Shown in pieces: positions 49,779 to 59,333 of a DNA stretch of 64,000 nt. A program made the translations under genes and the position numbers. This DNA is from Pseudogracilibacillus sp. Lineage in GTDB: Bacteria > Bacillota > Bacilli > Bacillales > Amphibacillaceae. Under the pieces are notes generated by a model that saw only the letters and a program-made list of their open reading frames with translations, had not been told where the DNA came from and made no database searches. The stretch is taken from contig JAPFDT010000025.1 in assembly GCA_026169815.1 (NCBI GenBank), forward strand, positions 186,001 through 250,000. The letters run 5' to 3'. How positions within the stretch are numbered: position 1 is the first letter of the stretch; every line of letters starts with the position of its first letter.

Positions 49779-50546
49779 ATGGACAACTCCCAATATGAAA
49801 AAGATTTATGGCAACGATGGCAACAACAGCAAAGTGAAGAAGTAACGAATGAATTGATTCAATACTACATGCACGTCGTTGATTATCATGTTGAACGCGT
49901 AGCTCAACATATCCCAGCAAGTTATGATCGAGCAGATTTAAAAAGCCTTGCGATTATGGGATTATATGATGCGATGTCTAAATTTGACCCGAATCGAGAG
50001 GTGAAATTTGCAACATATGCTTCTATTCGTGTTCACGGTTCTATTATGGACGGTTTACGCCGTGAAGACTGGTTACCAAGGTCATTACGAGATCGGGCAA
50101 ATAAAATTGAAAGAACGAGTGAGCAACTCGAACAGCAACTCAATAGAACTCCAACAGCTGAAGACATTGCAAAGGAATTGGATATGGAAGTAGAAGAAGT
50201 TGAGGCAACTATATCTGATTCCCTTTTTGCAAAAGTGCAGTCATTAGATACTCAATACCAATCTGATGATCCAGATGAAGCTGCAAGCCCGTTATCATTT
50301 ATTCAAGATGATAAAATGCCAACACCGACAGATCACATTTTGACTACAGAATTAAAAAGTGAATTAGTTGAAAGTATTAAACAATTACAAGAAAACGAAC
50401 AGCTCGTTATTAGTTTAGTCTATATGGAAGAACTATCCTTAACAGAAGTCGGCGAAGTGTTAGATTTAACAACTTCGAGAATATCACAAATTCATAAAGC
50501 AGCCATATTTAAATTAAGAAAAATATTAGAAAAAAGCTCAACATAA
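49779..50546 (+). CDS. sigD: RNA polymerase sigma factor SigD (FliA family)
   Basis: 255 residues. Region 2 is DRADLKSLAIMGLYDAMSKF with FATYASIRVHGSIMDGLRRE (about 47-96); region 3 is IERTSEQLEQQLNRTPTAED; region 4 holds the helix-turn-helix LSLTEVGEVLDLTTSRISQI (about 223-242). It directs late flagellar, chemoreceptor and autolysin genes. GGGGAGG precedes the ATG. It is encoded near the end of the cluster, where transcript level declines in B. subtilis, which there sets the motile fraction of cells. Confidence 0.97.
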   Translation: MDNSQYEKDLWQRWQQQQSEEVTNELIQYYMHVVDYHVERVAQHIPASYDRADLKSLAIMGLYDAMSKFDPNREVKFATYASIRVHGSIMDGLRREDWLPRSLRDRANKIERTSEQLEQQLNRTPTAEDIAKELDMEVEEVEATISDSLFAKVQSLDTQYQSDDPDEAASPLSFIQDDKMPTPTDHILTTELKSELVESIKQLQENEQLVISLVYMEELSLTEVGEVLDLTTSRISQIHKAAIFKLRKILEKSST

Positions 50547-50577
50547 CTCTCTTACGTTATTGTCTGAGCTTTTATTA
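50532..50577 (+). terminator. Hairpin after sigD, possible terminator
   Basis: AAAAGCTCA (50532-50540) pairs with TGAGCTTTT (50565-50573), with an inner ATAAC/GTTAT pairing, then ATTAAAA. The T-tract is short, so termination may be partial. Confidence 0.55.
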
Positions 50578-50594
50578 AAAGCAGGGTGAATATA

Positions 50595-51971
50595 ATGATG
50601 TTACAAGACATGTTAGCGATTACAATGGAACGAGATCACCTAACCGCTTACGTATCCTATGATAAAGAACTCCTTGATAAAATCAAAGAAGAGAAGTGGA
50701 CTAAGGAAAAGATTATTAATTTATTACATGAAAATAAAATTACATTTGGAATTATTGAGAAAAATGTCGAAAAATTATTAAGTGGTATTAGTAAAAGTGA
50801 TTTTCCTCTTGTTATCGCAAAAGGAATAGAGAAAGTAGATGGGGAAGCAGGGATAATTGAATATGCTATTGTAACGAGTGCACAAGTTGATCCATCTTTT
50901 TCAGGTGATTTTCGTGACGTAATGCGTTTACCTGTTGTTGAAAAAGGGAATAAAATAGCAACATTAATCCCTCCTACAAACGGTAAAAACGGAAAAACAG
51001 TAACTGGAAAAGAAATAAAAGCAAAGCCAGGGAAACCAAAATATATAAGAGCAGGAAAAAACATTTTATTTAATAAAGATGATCAAACATTTTATGCAGA
51101 AGAAAACGGGTTAGTTAATTTTCGTTCAAACAGTATTAATATTTATACTGTTTATGAATTAAATGAATCAGTATCTATGCGCACAGGTAATATTGATTTT
51201 AATGGATCCGTTATTATTCGTGGTGATGTGCCAAGTGGTTTTACAATTAAAGCAACGGGAGACATTAAAATATTCGGTCTTGTTGAATCTGCAACGATTA
51301 TAGCAGGTGGTTCGGTTTATGTATCTGAAGGCATGTCCGGTTTGAAAAAAGGAAGTATTACAGCAGGTGAAGACGTTTATATTGGATATATCAACCAAGG
51401 TAATGTAAAAACTGAACGTAACATCCAAGTAGAGCACTCGATTTTACATAGTGATTGTTCTGCTGGAAAAAATATCACTTGTCATCATGGAAATGTTATT
51501 GGAGGAACACTATTTGCGAGTGTTTCAATCGAGGCTAAAGATATTGGTAATCATATTAATACACCAACGAGCTTAGCACTTGGTATAGATGATCATTTAT
51601 ATAATAAGCAAATCACACTTGAAGAAGAAAAACAGCAACTAAATGATAATATTAAAAAAATCGAAACAATCCAAGCGAAAATGAAGCAATTAGGAGAAAT
51701 TGAAGACGCAAAAATACGTATTAATGCCTTGAAATTAACGAATTCTTTTAATAAAATGAATGAACGATTAGAGGAAATTGAGCATGAAATCGAACAAATC
51801 CGACTTGATTATGAAGAAATTCATTTATCAGACTTAAAAGTAACAGGAACATTGTACCCTAATACGAATATTTCGTTCGGAAAGTATCAGCGGAAGATTG
51901 AACGAAATTATGAACATGTTGTTGTTAAAGTAGAGCAAAGTGATATAATAATTAAACAACAGTTAGTTTAA
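50595..51971 (+). CDS. FapA-family (DUF342) flagellar-operon protein
   Basis: 458 residues from ATG 50595 (CAGGGTG 6 bases upstream). The middle (about 160-330) is a right-handed polymer-like beta-helix domain, seen as repeated hydrophobic/glycine turns (VIIRGDVPSGFTIKATGDIK, IIAGGSVYVSEGMSGL, SITAGEDVYIGYI). A coiled coil (about 345-410) and a small C-terminal domain follow. FapA proteins are often linked to flagellar genes, and a Vibrio member affects polar localisation, but the biochemical role here is unknown. It lies between sigD and swrB. Confidence 0.85.
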   Translation: MMLQDMLAITMERDHLTAYVSYDKELLDKIKEEKWTKEKIINLLHENKITFGIIEKNVEKLLSGISKSDFPLVIAKGIEKVDGEAGIIEYAIVTSAQVDPSFSGDFRDVMRLPVVEKGNKIATLIPPTNGKNGKTVTGKEIKAKPGKPKYIRAGKNILFNKDDQTFYAEENGLVNFRSNSINIYTVYELNESVSMRTGNIDFNGSVIIRGDVPSGFTIKATGDIKIFGLVESATIIAGGSVYVSEGMSGLKKGSITAGEDVYIGYINQGNVKTERNIQVEHSILHSDCSAGKNITCHHGNVIGGTLFASVSIEAKDIGNHINTPTSLALGIDDHLYNKQITLEEEKQQLNDNIKKIETIQAKMKQLGEIEDAKIRINALKLTNSFNKMNERLEEIEHEIEQIRLDYEEIHLSDLKVTGTLYPNTNISFGKYQRKIERNYEHVVVKVEQSDIIIKQQLV

Positions 51972-52011
51972 TTGTGACGTTAAATTCATTAAATGAAAAG
52001 GAAGGGATTGT

Positions 52012-52326
52012 ATGAGTCTAAAGTCAATTGAAATGCAAGTTGCTATTCCGAGAACGCAAGATGCGAGCAAGATGCAAGAACAGTTGAACAGACAAGGCCA
52101 ACAATTTCAGGAAACGTTAACAGAAAAACAACTAAAAGAAGAACAGTTAAAACGTCAACAAGTAAATAAATATGATGATGTTGAAAAACGTGACATATCA
52201 GATGATGAAGAACAAACTCAACAACAAGAACAAGAAAAGAAACAAAAGAAGCAGCAAAAAATGGAGAATCAAGCCCATAAAACGAACCATCCTTATATTG
52301 GGAATAAAATAGATTTTTCAAGATAG
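52012..52326 (+). CDS. Small highly charged hypothetical protein of the flagellar cluster
   Basis: 104 residues. It begins MSLKSIEMQVAIPRTQDASK, then an extremely Gln/Glu/Lys-rich stretch (about 22-90) and ends NHPYIGNKIDFSR. It has no signal or membrane segment. Its good ribosome binding site (GGAAGGG), and its tight fit between fapA and swrB (10 bases to swrB), support it being real. The conserved-looking ends with a variable charged middle suggest an adaptor or chaperone-like peptide. I recognise no domain. Confidence 0.7.
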   Translation: MSLKSIEMQVAIPRTQDASKMQEQLNRQGQQFQETLTEKQLKEEQLKRQQVNKYDDVEKRDISDDEEQTQQQEQEKKQKKQQKMENQAHKTNHPYIGNKIDFSR

Positions 52327-52336
52327 AAGGGATTTA

Positions 52337-52831
52337 ATGACATCATTATTATTAATTATTAGTTTTTTAATTCATGTTGTCGTTTTAATTGTATTATTTC
52401 AACTATATCAACAAAATCAACGAATAATGCAAGAACGTGATGACACACTGAATTCGAAAATGCAACAATTTATTAATGAAATAAAACAAGAAAACAATAA
52501 TTTACAAGAGCAGCTAATACAAATGAAAACTCCACCCGTAGCTTTTAACTTTAAAGAAGATGTACAAGAACAAGATAGTCATATGAAACCAACAATGACA
52601 CCTAATACGTCTAAACAAAAAACAGATGAAGAGAAGCAATCAGCTGGACATTCAATAGCTGATTTGACTGAAGATAGAAAAGAAGAAATGGAACTTTCAT
52701 TAGAAGGTAAAATATTACAATTACATGAAGCTGGCTTTAATGCAGCAGAAATCGCTGAAAAATTAACCTGTGGTAAAACTGAAGTAGAACTTATTTTAAA
52801 TTTACAACAACAATTAAAGCGTAATAGTTGA
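52337..52831 (+). CDS. swrB: SwrB-like (YlxL) membrane protein
   Basis: 164 residues, near the ~167 of B. subtilis SwrB. It has an N-terminal membrane span (about 3-24, SLLLIISFLIHVVVLIVLFQ), a coiled coil (about 25-65), a polar linker, and a C-terminal helix-turn-helix-like end (KILQLHEAGFNAAEIAEKL, CGKTEVELILNLQQQLK). Its position just before rpsB is that of B. subtilis swrB, whose product promotes activation of the flagellar export apparatus and swarming. Sequence similarity is modest; position and architecture drive the call. Confidence 0.82.
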   Translation: MTSLLLIISFLIHVVVLIVLFQLYQQNQRIMQERDDTLNSKMQQFINEIKQENNNLQEQLIQMKTPPVAFNFKEDVQEQDSHMKPTMTPNTSKQKTDEEKQSAGHSIADLTEDRKEEMELSLEGKILQLHEAGFNAAEIAEKLTCGKTEVELILNLQQQLKRNS

Positions 52832-52856
52832 TAAAGTACATAATCTATGTTACATT
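52828..52856 (+). promoter_or_regulatory. Sigma-A promoter for rpsB
   Basis: TTGATA (52828-52833) and TACATT (52851-52856) with a 17-bp spacer, overlapping the swrB stop codon. It gives an rpsB leader of about 140 nt. Confidence 0.65.
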
Positions 52857-52926
52857 TTTAGGTGGTATTCTAATGAAGCACATTAAAATACTAATTATAC
52901 AATTACACACATTAATCATGGATGAT

Positions 52927-52959
52927 GTATATGTGGTGCCTAATTACAGGTTCATATAC
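52927..52959 (+). promoter_or_regulatory. Hairpin in the rpsB leader
   Basis: GTATATG (52927-52933) pairs perfectly with CATATAC (52953-52959), with an inner CCT/AGG pairing. Ribosomal protein S2 autoregulates its leader in E. coli; whether this structure does so here is inference. A possible 36-codon reading frame (52873-52983) overlaps it. Confidence 0.4.
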
Positions 52960-53003
52960 AATGACATGTTAATGGAGGAGTAACCATAAGGAGGAAATAA
53001 ATC

Positions 53004-53759
53004 ATGGCAGTAATTTCTATGAAGCAATTACTAGAAGCTGGTGTTCATTTCGGTCACCAGACACGTCGTTGGAACCCGAAGATGAAGAAGTACATTTTCA
53101 CAGAAAGAAATGGTATTTACATCATTGACTTACAAAAGACGGTTAAAAAAATCGAAGAAGCTTACAACTTTGTTCGTCAATTAGGTGAAGACGGTGGAAC
53201 AATCTTATTCGTTGGAACGAAGAAACAAGCTCAAGAGTCAGTGAAAGAAGAAGCTAATCGTTCAGGTATGTTTTACGTTAACCAACGTTGGTTAGGTGGA
53301 ACCCTTACGAACTTCCAAACAATTCGTAAACGTATCAACCGTTTAAAAGAAATCGAGAAGATGGAAGAAGACGGTACATTTGAAGTATTACCTAAGAAAG
53401 AAACAGTTGACTTATTAAAAGAAAAAGAACGTCTATTAAAGTTTTTAGGCGGAATTAAAGATATGAAGAAATTACCGGATGCTATTTTCGTTATTGACCC
53501 TCGTAAAGAGAGTATTGCGATTGCAGAAGCTCGTAAATTAAACATTCCAATCGTTGGAATTGTTGACACTAACTGTGATCCAGACGAAATCGATTACGTT
53601 ATCCCAGCAAACGATGACGCAATTCGTGCGGTAAGATTATTAACTTCAACTATGGCAGATGCTATTATTGAAGGAAATCAAGGAACAGAGTTAGAAGAAG
53701 AAGTTGCAGAAGAAACTGTTGACGCTCAAGAAGAGGAAGAAGCTTCAGTTACTGAGTAA
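53004..53759 (+). CDS. rpsB: 30S ribosomal protein S2
   Basis: 251 residues. The N-terminus [20 protein letters not shown] and [15 protein letters not shown] are family signatures, as are [16 protein letters not shown] and [20 protein letters not shown] near residue 190. An acidic C-terminal tail follows. AAGGAGG precedes the ATG. It heads the rpsB-tsf-pyrH-frr block. Confidence 0.98.
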   Translation: MAVISMKQLLEAGVHFGHQTRRWNPKMKKYIFTERNGIYIIDLQKTVKKIEEAYNFVRQLGEDGGTILFVGTKKQAQESVKEEANRSGMFYVNQRWLGGTLTNFQTIRKRINRLKEIEKMEEDGTFEVLPKKETVDLLKEKERLLKFLGGIKDMKKLPDAIFVIDPRKESIAIAEARKLNIPIVGIVDTNCDPDEIDYVIPANDDAIRAVRLLTSTMADAIIEGNQGTELEEEVAEETVDAQEEEEASVTE

Positions 53760-53768
53760 ACATGACAG

Positions 53769-53802
53769 GGTGATAAGAGGATAACCTTTTATCACCTTTT
53801 TT
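53769..53802 (+). terminator. Terminator/attenuator between rpsB and tsf
   Basis: GGTGATAAGAGG (53769-53780) pairs with CCTTTTATCACC (53785-53796) including one G-U pair, with an ATAA loop, then TTTTTT. This is a classic intrinsic terminator that would reduce tsf transcription from the rpsB promoter. Confidence 0.85.
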
Positions 53803-53869
53803 CAAGACAAAAGGAAGGCATAAACACTTCCCTTATGAACGAATTTATTATAATAGGAGGACTATACAC

Positions 53870-54757
53870 ATGGCTATTACAGCAAAAATGGTAAAAGAAT
53901 TACGTGAAAAAACAGGCGCAGGAATGATGGATTGTAAAAAGGCACTAACTGAAACTGATGGAAATATGCAAGAAGCAATTGACTACTTACGTAAGAGTGG
54001 TGCAGCTCAAGCAGCGAAGAAAGCGGATCGTATTGCAGCTGAAGGAACAACGTCAATTGAAATTAACGGAAATGATGCAGTTTTATTTGAAGTTAACTGT
54101 GAAACAGACTTCGTTACGAAAAACGAAACTTTCCAAGAACTTGTTGCAGATTTAGGTAAACACCTTGTTACAAAAAAACCAGCTAACTTAGAGTCTGCTC
54201 TACAAGAAGAAGTAGAAGGAAAAGGTCAGACAGTAGAAGAGTATATTAACAATGTTGTTGCAACAATTGGTGAGAAAATTACATTACGTCGTTTTGCTTT
54301 ATTAAATAAATCAGACGATGCAGCATTTGGTTCTTATTTACACATGGGTGGACGTATCGGTGCTATAGCGCTATTAGACGGTACAAATGATGAAGAAGTA
54401 GCTAAAGATATTGCGATGCACGCTGCAGCAGTTAACCCGAAATATGTATCACGTGATGATGTAAACGAAGATGAAGTAAACCGTGAGCGTGAAATCTTAA
54501 AGCAACAAGCATTAAACGAAGGAAAACCAGAAAAAATCGTCGAGAAAATGGTAGAAGGTCGTTTAGGTAAATTCTTCGAAGAAATTTGTTTACTTGAACA
54601 ACCATTTGTAAAAGATGGCGATGTTAAAGTGAAGAAGTTTGTAGACGAAAAAGGTGCTTCTGTTAACACGTTCGTTCGTTTTGAAGTTGGAGAAGGAATT
54701 GAAAAGAAAGAAGAAGACTTTGCTGAAGAAGTAATGAGTCAAATGAAAAATAACTAA
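53870..54757 (+). CDS. tsf: Elongation factor Ts
   Basis: 295 residues. The UBA-like N-terminal domain is [20 protein letters not shown] (about 9-28); the core is [20 protein letters not shown] (about 73-92). It exchanges GDP for GTP on EF-Tu. AGGAGG precedes the ATG. Like rpsB, it is followed by its own hairpin. Confidence 0.98.
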   Translation: MAITAKMVKELREKTGAGMMDCKKALTETDGNMQEAIDYLRKSGAAQAAKKADRIAAEGTTSIEINGNDAVLFEVNCETDFVTKNETFQELVADLGKHLVTKKPANLESALQEEVEGKGQTVEEYINNVVATIGEKITLRRFALLNKSDDAAFGSYLHMGGRIGAIALLDGTNDEEVAKDIAMHAAAVNPKYVSRDDVNEDEVNREREILKQQALNEGKPEKIVEKMVEGRLGKFFEEICLLEQPFVKDGDVKVKKFVDEKGASVNTFVRFEVGEGIEKKEEDFAEEVMSQMKNN

Positions 54758-54843
54758 GAATAGCATACGTAATAGGTGAAACTAGCAAGATAGTGACACT
54801 TTATGTAAAGCGAAGCGCACAAATAGCGAAACTTTACTTTCAT

Positions 54844-54874
54844 AATAGGGGACACTTGGTGTTCCCTATTTCTT
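54844..54874 (+). terminator. Probable terminator after tsf
   Basis: AATAGGGGACAC (54844-54855) pairs with GTGTTCCCTATT (54859-54870), one mismatch, 3-nt loop, followed by TCTTAG. The T-tract is weak. A second imperfect hairpin, formed by GTAAAG and CTTTAC arms, lies just upstream around 54805-54840. Confidence 0.6.
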
Positions 54875-54924
54875 AGTGTTATAATAATATTAATAATAAT
54901 TTTTTCATCTTGGTGGAGGTAAAT

Positions 54925-55644
54925 ATGACAGCGCGTTATGGTAGAATTGTATTGAAATTAAGTGGAGAAGCTTTAAGTGGACAAGAAGGATTCGGTATTG
55001 AACCTGCTATTATTAAATCAATCGCTAAACAAGTGAAAGATGTAGTCGAACTAGGTGTCGAAACATGTATCGTTGTTGGTGGTGGGAATATTTGGCGTGG
55101 TAAAATCGGTAGTGAAATGGGAATGGATCGAGCGAACGCTGATTACATGGGGATGTTAGCGACAGTAATGAATTCTTTAGCATTGCAAGATAGCTTGGAA
55201 GATATTGGAATTCAAACGAGAGTACAAACATCGATTGAAATGAGGCAAGTAGCAGAACCTTATATTAGAAGAAAAGCAATTCGTCACTTAGAAAAGAAAC
55301 GCGTTGTAATTTTTGCTGCTGGCACAGGAAATCCATATTTTTCAACTGATACGACAGCTGCATTAAGAGCAGCAGAAGTTGAAGCAGAAGTTATTTTAAT
55401 GGCAAAAAACAATGTCGATGGAGTTTATAGTGACGATCCGAAGACGAATAAAGCTGCAACAAAGTATGATAACTTATCTTATATGGACATGTTAAATGAA
55501 GGATTAGAAGTAATGGATTCAACTGCTTCATCTTTATGCATGGATAATGATATTCCATTAATTGTATTTTCTATAACAGAAGAAGGAAATATCAAGCGCG
55601 TTGTAGAAGGTGAAGATTTAGGTACAACGATTAGGGGGAAATAA
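54925..55644 (+). CDS. pyrH: UMP kinase
   Basis: 239 residues from ATG 54925 (GGTGGAGG 6 bases upstream). It is an amino acid kinase fold: [17 protein letters not shown] (about 12-28), [20 protein letters not shown] (about 53-72), [20 protein letters not shown] (about 131-150) and [13 protein letters not shown]. It makes UDP from UMP, linking to the pyr genes at the start of the window. frr follows after 2 bases. Confidence 0.97.
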   Translation: MTARYGRIVLKLSGEALSGQEGFGIEPAIIKSIAKQVKDVVELGVETCIVVGGGNIWRGKIGSEMGMDRANADYMGMLATVMNSLALQDSLEDIGIQTRVQTSIEMRQVAEPYIRRKAIRHLEKKRVVIFAAGTGNPYFSTDTTAALRAAEVEAEVILMAKNNVDGVYSDDPKTNKAATKYDNLSYMDMLNEGLEVMDSTASSLCMDNDIPLIVFSITEEGNIKRVVEGEDLGTTIRGK

Positions 55645-55646
55645 AA

Positions 55647-56204
55647 ATGTCAAAAGATGTATTAAAAGATATGCGTGATAAGATGGAGACAGCAACTCAA
55701 GCTTTCTCAAAAAATTTAGCAACTGTAAGAGCGGGCAGAGCAAACCCTGCAATATTAGATAATATATTTGTTGAATATTATGGAGCAGCAACTCCATTAA
55801 ATCAATTAGCCCAAGTAGGTGCACCTGAAGCTAGATTGCTTGTTATTACACCATTTGATAAAACTGCAGTATCTGAAATTGAAAAAGCAATTTTAAAAGC
55901 TGATATTGGTTTATCACCTTCAAGTGATGGCGATGTGATTCGTATTAACATCCCAGCATTAACAGAAGATAGACGTAAAGAGTTAACTAAAGTTGTTGGT
56001 AAATATGCAGAAGAATCAAAAGTACAAATTAGAAACGTTCGTCGCGAAGCAAATGATCAGTTAAAGAAATTAGAAAAAGATGCTACATTAACAGAAGACG
56101 AGTTAAGAACAAATCAAGATGAAGTACAAAAGGAAACAGATAAATTTATCGAACGTATTGATACATTATCTGCAGAGAAAGAAGCAGAAATTTTAGAAGT
56201 ATAA
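55647..56204 (+). CDS. frr: Ribosome recycling factor
   Basis: 185 residues, the exact family length. The N-terminal helix ([19 protein letters not shown]) and the signature [17 protein letters not shown] (about 24-40) are present, then [18 protein letters not shown] and a long C-terminal helix. It dismantles post-termination ribosomes with EF-G. It is coupled to pyrH and ended by a strong terminator. Confidence 0.98.
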   Translation: MSKDVLKDMRDKMETATQAFSKNLATVRAGRANPAILDNIFVEYYGAATPLNQLAQVGAPEARLLVITPFDKTAVSEIEKAILKADIGLSPSSDGDVIRINIPALTEDRRKELTKVVGKYAEESKVQIRNVRREANDQLKKLEKDATLTEDELRTNQDEVQKETDKFIERIDTLSAEKEAEILEV

Positions 56205-56224
56205 CAACATGGATTGATTAAAGC

Positions 56225-56252
56225 AACCCTCTTGTTTTAAGAGGGTTTTTAT
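56225..56252 (+). terminator. Intrinsic terminator of pyrH-frr
   Basis: A perfect 9-bp stem AACCCTCTT (56225-56233) with AAGAGGGTT (56239-56247), 5-nt loop, then TTT-ATTT. Confidence 0.9.
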
Positions 56253-56409
56253 TTCACTAATATCATATATATGGTAAAGTTATTCATTAATAAATCATAA
56301 TATGATACTTTTTAATAAGACTATATGAATGCTAATGTTACAAGTGCCAATTAGATAAAGTGTTTATTTAAAGTGAAATAATAGTTGCAATCTTTTTGGG
56401 GGATAAACG

Positions 56410-57168
56410 ATGGTTATAAGGCTACCTTTTTTTCGAAAAAAACGTAAAAAGCTGGAACGTATTGAACTTGATAATACTCCAGAACATATTGCTATAATTA
56501 TGGACGGTAATGGTAGATGGGCAAAGAAAAAAGGCCTACCACGTATTGCTGGACATAAAGAAGGTATGACTGTCGTTCAAAAAATTGTACGATCAGCAGT
56601 AAAGTATGATGTCAAAGTGTTAACGTTATATGCCTTTTCTACTGAAAACTGGAAAAGACCAAAACCTGAGGTTGATTTTTTGATGCGACTTCCAAAAGAA
56701 TTTTCACATATTTATTTACCGGAAATGATGGAAAATAATGTTAGAATAGATACTATTGGAGATTTTGATTCGCTACCGACTCATACGAAAAAAGCGATCA
56801 ATCATGCAAAAGAAAAAACGAAAAACAATGATGGTTTATTACTTAACTTTGCTTTGAATTATGGTGGTCGTTATGACATCATTCAAGGAATGAAGAAAAC
56901 GTTGAAACAGATTGAAAATGGCGAATTATCTGTAGAAGATGTGGATGAAGAAATCATTTCAAACAATTTGTTTACTGCTGGGATAAATGACCCCGATCTA
57001 CTTATTCGTACAAGTGGAGAAGAAAGGTTGAGTAATTTTTTGTTATGGCAATTAGCCTATACAGAATTATCTTTTACAGACGTATTGTGGCCAGACTTCA
57101 ACGAAGAATTATTTAAAAAGGCCATTTTAGATTATAAAAAACGTAAACGACGTTATGGAGGAATCTAA
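56410..57168 (+). CDS. uppS: Undecaprenyl diphosphate synthase
   Basis: 252 residues. It is a cis-prenyltransferase making the C55 carrier lipid for wall synthesis. The catalytic aspartate is in IIMDGNGRWAKKKGLPRIAG (about 31-50). LYAFSTENWKRPKPEV (about 78-93) and LLIRTSGEERLSNFLLWQLA (about 199-218) are the other conserved blocks. A basic N-terminal stretch (FFRKKRKKLE) precedes the domain. GGGGG precedes the ATG. A promoter is expected in the preceding 150 bp but none is convincing. Confidence 0.97.
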   Translation: MVIRLPFFRKKRKKLERIELDNTPEHIAIIMDGNGRWAKKKGLPRIAGHKEGMTVVQKIVRSAVKYDVKVLTLYAFSTENWKRPKPEVDFLMRLPKEFSHIYLPEMMENNVRIDTIGDFDSLPTHTKKAINHAKEKTKNNDGLLLNFALNYGGRYDIIQGMKKTLKQIENGELSVEDVDEEIISNNLFTAGINDPDLLIRTSGEERLSNFLLWQLAYTELSFTDVLWPDFNEELFKKAILDYKKRKRRYGGI

Positions 57169-57183
57169 GGAGTTGATCCATAT

Positions 57184-57969
57184 ATGAAACAACGAATTAT
57201 TACAGCATTAATCGCATTACTCCTCTTAGTTCCAATCATCATATATGGGGGCTGGCCTTTCATTGTATTTGCATATGTAATAGCAACTGTTGGTTTGTTT
57301 GAATTAATGCGTATGTATGCTAAAAATAATGCCATCCTATATGTTATAGTTGCTACACCTTTTTTATGGTTAATTTTATCATCTGATAACCCATTAGCAA
57401 TAGGAACAGTGGTTTTTGATTTAGCAAGTATCATGATTTTTATGTTAATTATCTTACTTATCTTAACTGTATTAACAAAAAATCGCTTTACATTTGATCA
57501 AGCTAGTTTTATGTTGTTTGCTACTCTATATGTGGGTGTTGCTTTTTACTTTTTATTAGAGATGAGAATGATTGGCTTAAATTACTTCTTGTTTATTTTA
57601 TTTCTTGTATGGGCAACAGATTCGGGTGCTTATTTTGTCGGAAAATCATTAGGTAAACGTAAACTTTGGCCAGCAATAAGTCCAAATAAGACGATTGGTG
57701 GAGCGGTAGGTGGCTTAATTTTAGCGGTTATTATTGGTGTTGGATTTCAACTAATTCATCCGTTTGACTATTCATATAGTTATATCATTATTATCTCGAT
57801 CATTATTTCGATATCCGGACAATTAGGTGATTTAGTCGCTTCAGCGATTAAACGACATTATGATATTAAAGACTTCGGTAAATTATTACCTGGACACGGT
57901 GGTGTCCTCGATCGAGTAGATAGTTTGTTATTTGTATTTATTGTTCTACAATTACTACAATTTGCGTAA
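57184..57969 (+). CDS. cdsA: Phosphatidate cytidylyltransferase
   Basis: 261 residues with about seven or eight membrane spans. The C-terminal family signature is seen as DLVASAIKRHYDIKDFGKLL and PGHGGVLDRVDSLLFVF (about 218-255). It makes CDP-diacylglycerol for phospholipids. It is 15 bases from uppS. In B. subtilis dxr follows; here the next gene is rseP. Confidence 0.96.
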   Translation: MKQRIITALIALLLLVPIIIYGGWPFIVFAYVIATVGLFELMRMYAKNNAILYVIVATPFLWLILSSDNPLAIGTVVFDLASIMIFMLIILLILTVLTKNRFTFDQASFMLFATLYVGVAFYFLLEMRMIGLNYFLFILFLVWATDSGAYFVGKSLGKRKLWPAISPNKTIGGAVGGLILAVIIGVGFQLIHPFDYSYSYIIIISIIISISGQLGDLVASAIKRHYDIKDFGKLLPGHGGVLDRVDSLLFVFIVLQLLQFA

Positions 57970-58058
57970 TGTAAGTATTGATAGTTAAACTTAAGTATTA
58001 ATTTTTGTGTTAAAGAGCGACTAAATGAATAAAATTAGTCGTAAAAGGAGTGTTTTTA
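57970..58058 (+). other. Short cdsA-rseP gap with a small hairpin
   Basis: GCGACTAA (58017-58024) pairs with TTAGTCGT (58035-58042), 8 bp with one G-U pair, immediately before the rseP ribosome binding site. The dxr gene usually found here is absent. Confidence 0.5.
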
Positions 58059-59318
58059 TTGACTACGGTTATAGCTTTTATTTTTATGTTTGGCCTTCTT
58101 GTATCCGTACACGAATGGGGTCATTTAATATTTGCTAAAAGGGCAGGAATGTTAGCGCGTGAATTTGCGATCGGTTTTGGGCCAAAAATATTTTCTTTCA
58201 CTAAAAATGAAACATTATATACAATTCGTTTATTACCGATAGGTGGATATGTACGAGTTGCAGGTGATGACCCTGAAATTATAGAATTAAAACCAGGACA
58301 TCATATTGGCTTAGAGTTTAATGAAAATAATGAAGTTGAAAAGATAATCGTAAACAATAAAGATAAACATCCTAATGCACAATTAGTTGAAGTATCCGCT
58401 GTTGATTTAGACCATAAACTAGAAATTGAAGCTTATAATATTGGGGAAGATAATATTGAAGTTTTCTCTGTTCATCCTAAAGCATTCTTTATAATGGATG
58501 AAAGAGAGACTCAAATTGCACCATATGATCGACAATTTGCTTCAAAAACAGTTGGTCAACGTGCGATGCAGCTATTTGCTGGTCCGCTAATGAACTTTGT
58601 GTTGGCAATCATTTTATTCGTAATAATAGGTGCTGTACAAGGAGTGCCCTCGGATAAAGCATTAATTGGTGAAGTCCAGTCAGACAGTCCTGCAGCTGAG
58701 GCAGGAATTGAAGATGGAGATATAGTTATTGATGTTGCAGGAGAACCTGTAAATGATTGGTTTGAATTCACATCTGCTATACAAGCAAAACCAAACGAGG
58801 AAATTGAAATAATTGTAGAGCGCGCCGAACATACAGAAACATTAATAATAACTCCTAGAGAGATTGAACTTGAACCAGGAGATAAAGTTGGTCAAGCAGG
58901 AGTGTTGCCAGGATTTGAAAAATCATTTACGAAAACATTTACATATGGGTTTACGCAAACATATGATACGACCAAACTCATTATAACGAATTTAGTGATG
59001 TTATTTACAGGTCAAATTTCTATAGAAATGTTATCAGGTCCTGTTGGTATTTATGATGTAACAGATCAAGTTGTCCAAACTGGATTTATGAATTATCTCA
59101 TGTGGACGGCTATGTTAAGTGTTAACTTAGGAATTATTAACTTAGTACCTTTACCTGCATTAGATGGTGGACGTTTACTATTTGTTGGTATCGAAGCACT
59201 ACGTGGTAAGCCAATGGATCCACAAAAAGAAGGGCTCGTACACGTTGTAGGTTTCTTATTGTTAATGTTACTCATGATTGTTGTTACATGGAATGATATC
59301 CAACGACTATTTTTATAA
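58059..59318 (+). CDS. rseP: Site-2 intramembrane metalloprotease RseP/RasP
   Basis: 419 residues from TTG 58059 (AAAAGGAG 8 bases upstream; the GTG at 58050 overlaps that site). The zinc-binding H18-E19-W-G-H22 is in the first membrane span, and the third ligand lies in LVPLPALDGGRLLF (LDG motif) near residue 365. A PDZ domain (about 195-265: GEVQSDSPAAEAGIEDGDIV) sits between spans. It cleaves anti-sigma factors and membrane-bound peptides. In B. subtilis proS follows; here it does not. Confidence 0.95.
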   Translation: MTTVIAFIFMFGLLVSVHEWGHLIFAKRAGMLAREFAIGFGPKIFSFTKNETLYTIRLLPIGGYVRVAGDDPEIIELKPGHHIGLEFNENNEVEKIIVNNKDKHPNAQLVEVSAVDLDHKLEIEAYNIGEDNIEVFSVHPKAFFIMDERETQIAPYDRQFASKTVGQRAMQLFAGPLMNFVLAIILFVIIGAVQGVPSDKALIGEVQSDSPAAEAGIEDGDIVIDVAGEPVNDWFEFTSAIQAKPNEEIEIIVERAEHTETLIITPREIELEPGDKVGQAGVLPGFEKSFTKTFTYGFTQTYDTTKLIITNLVMLFTGQISIEMLSGPVGIYDVTDQVVQTGFMNYLMWTAMLSVNLGIINLVPLPALDGGRLLFVGIEALRGKPMDPQKEGLVHVVGFLLLMLLMIVVTWNDIQRLFL

Positions 59319-59333
59319 TAATATACTAATTAA

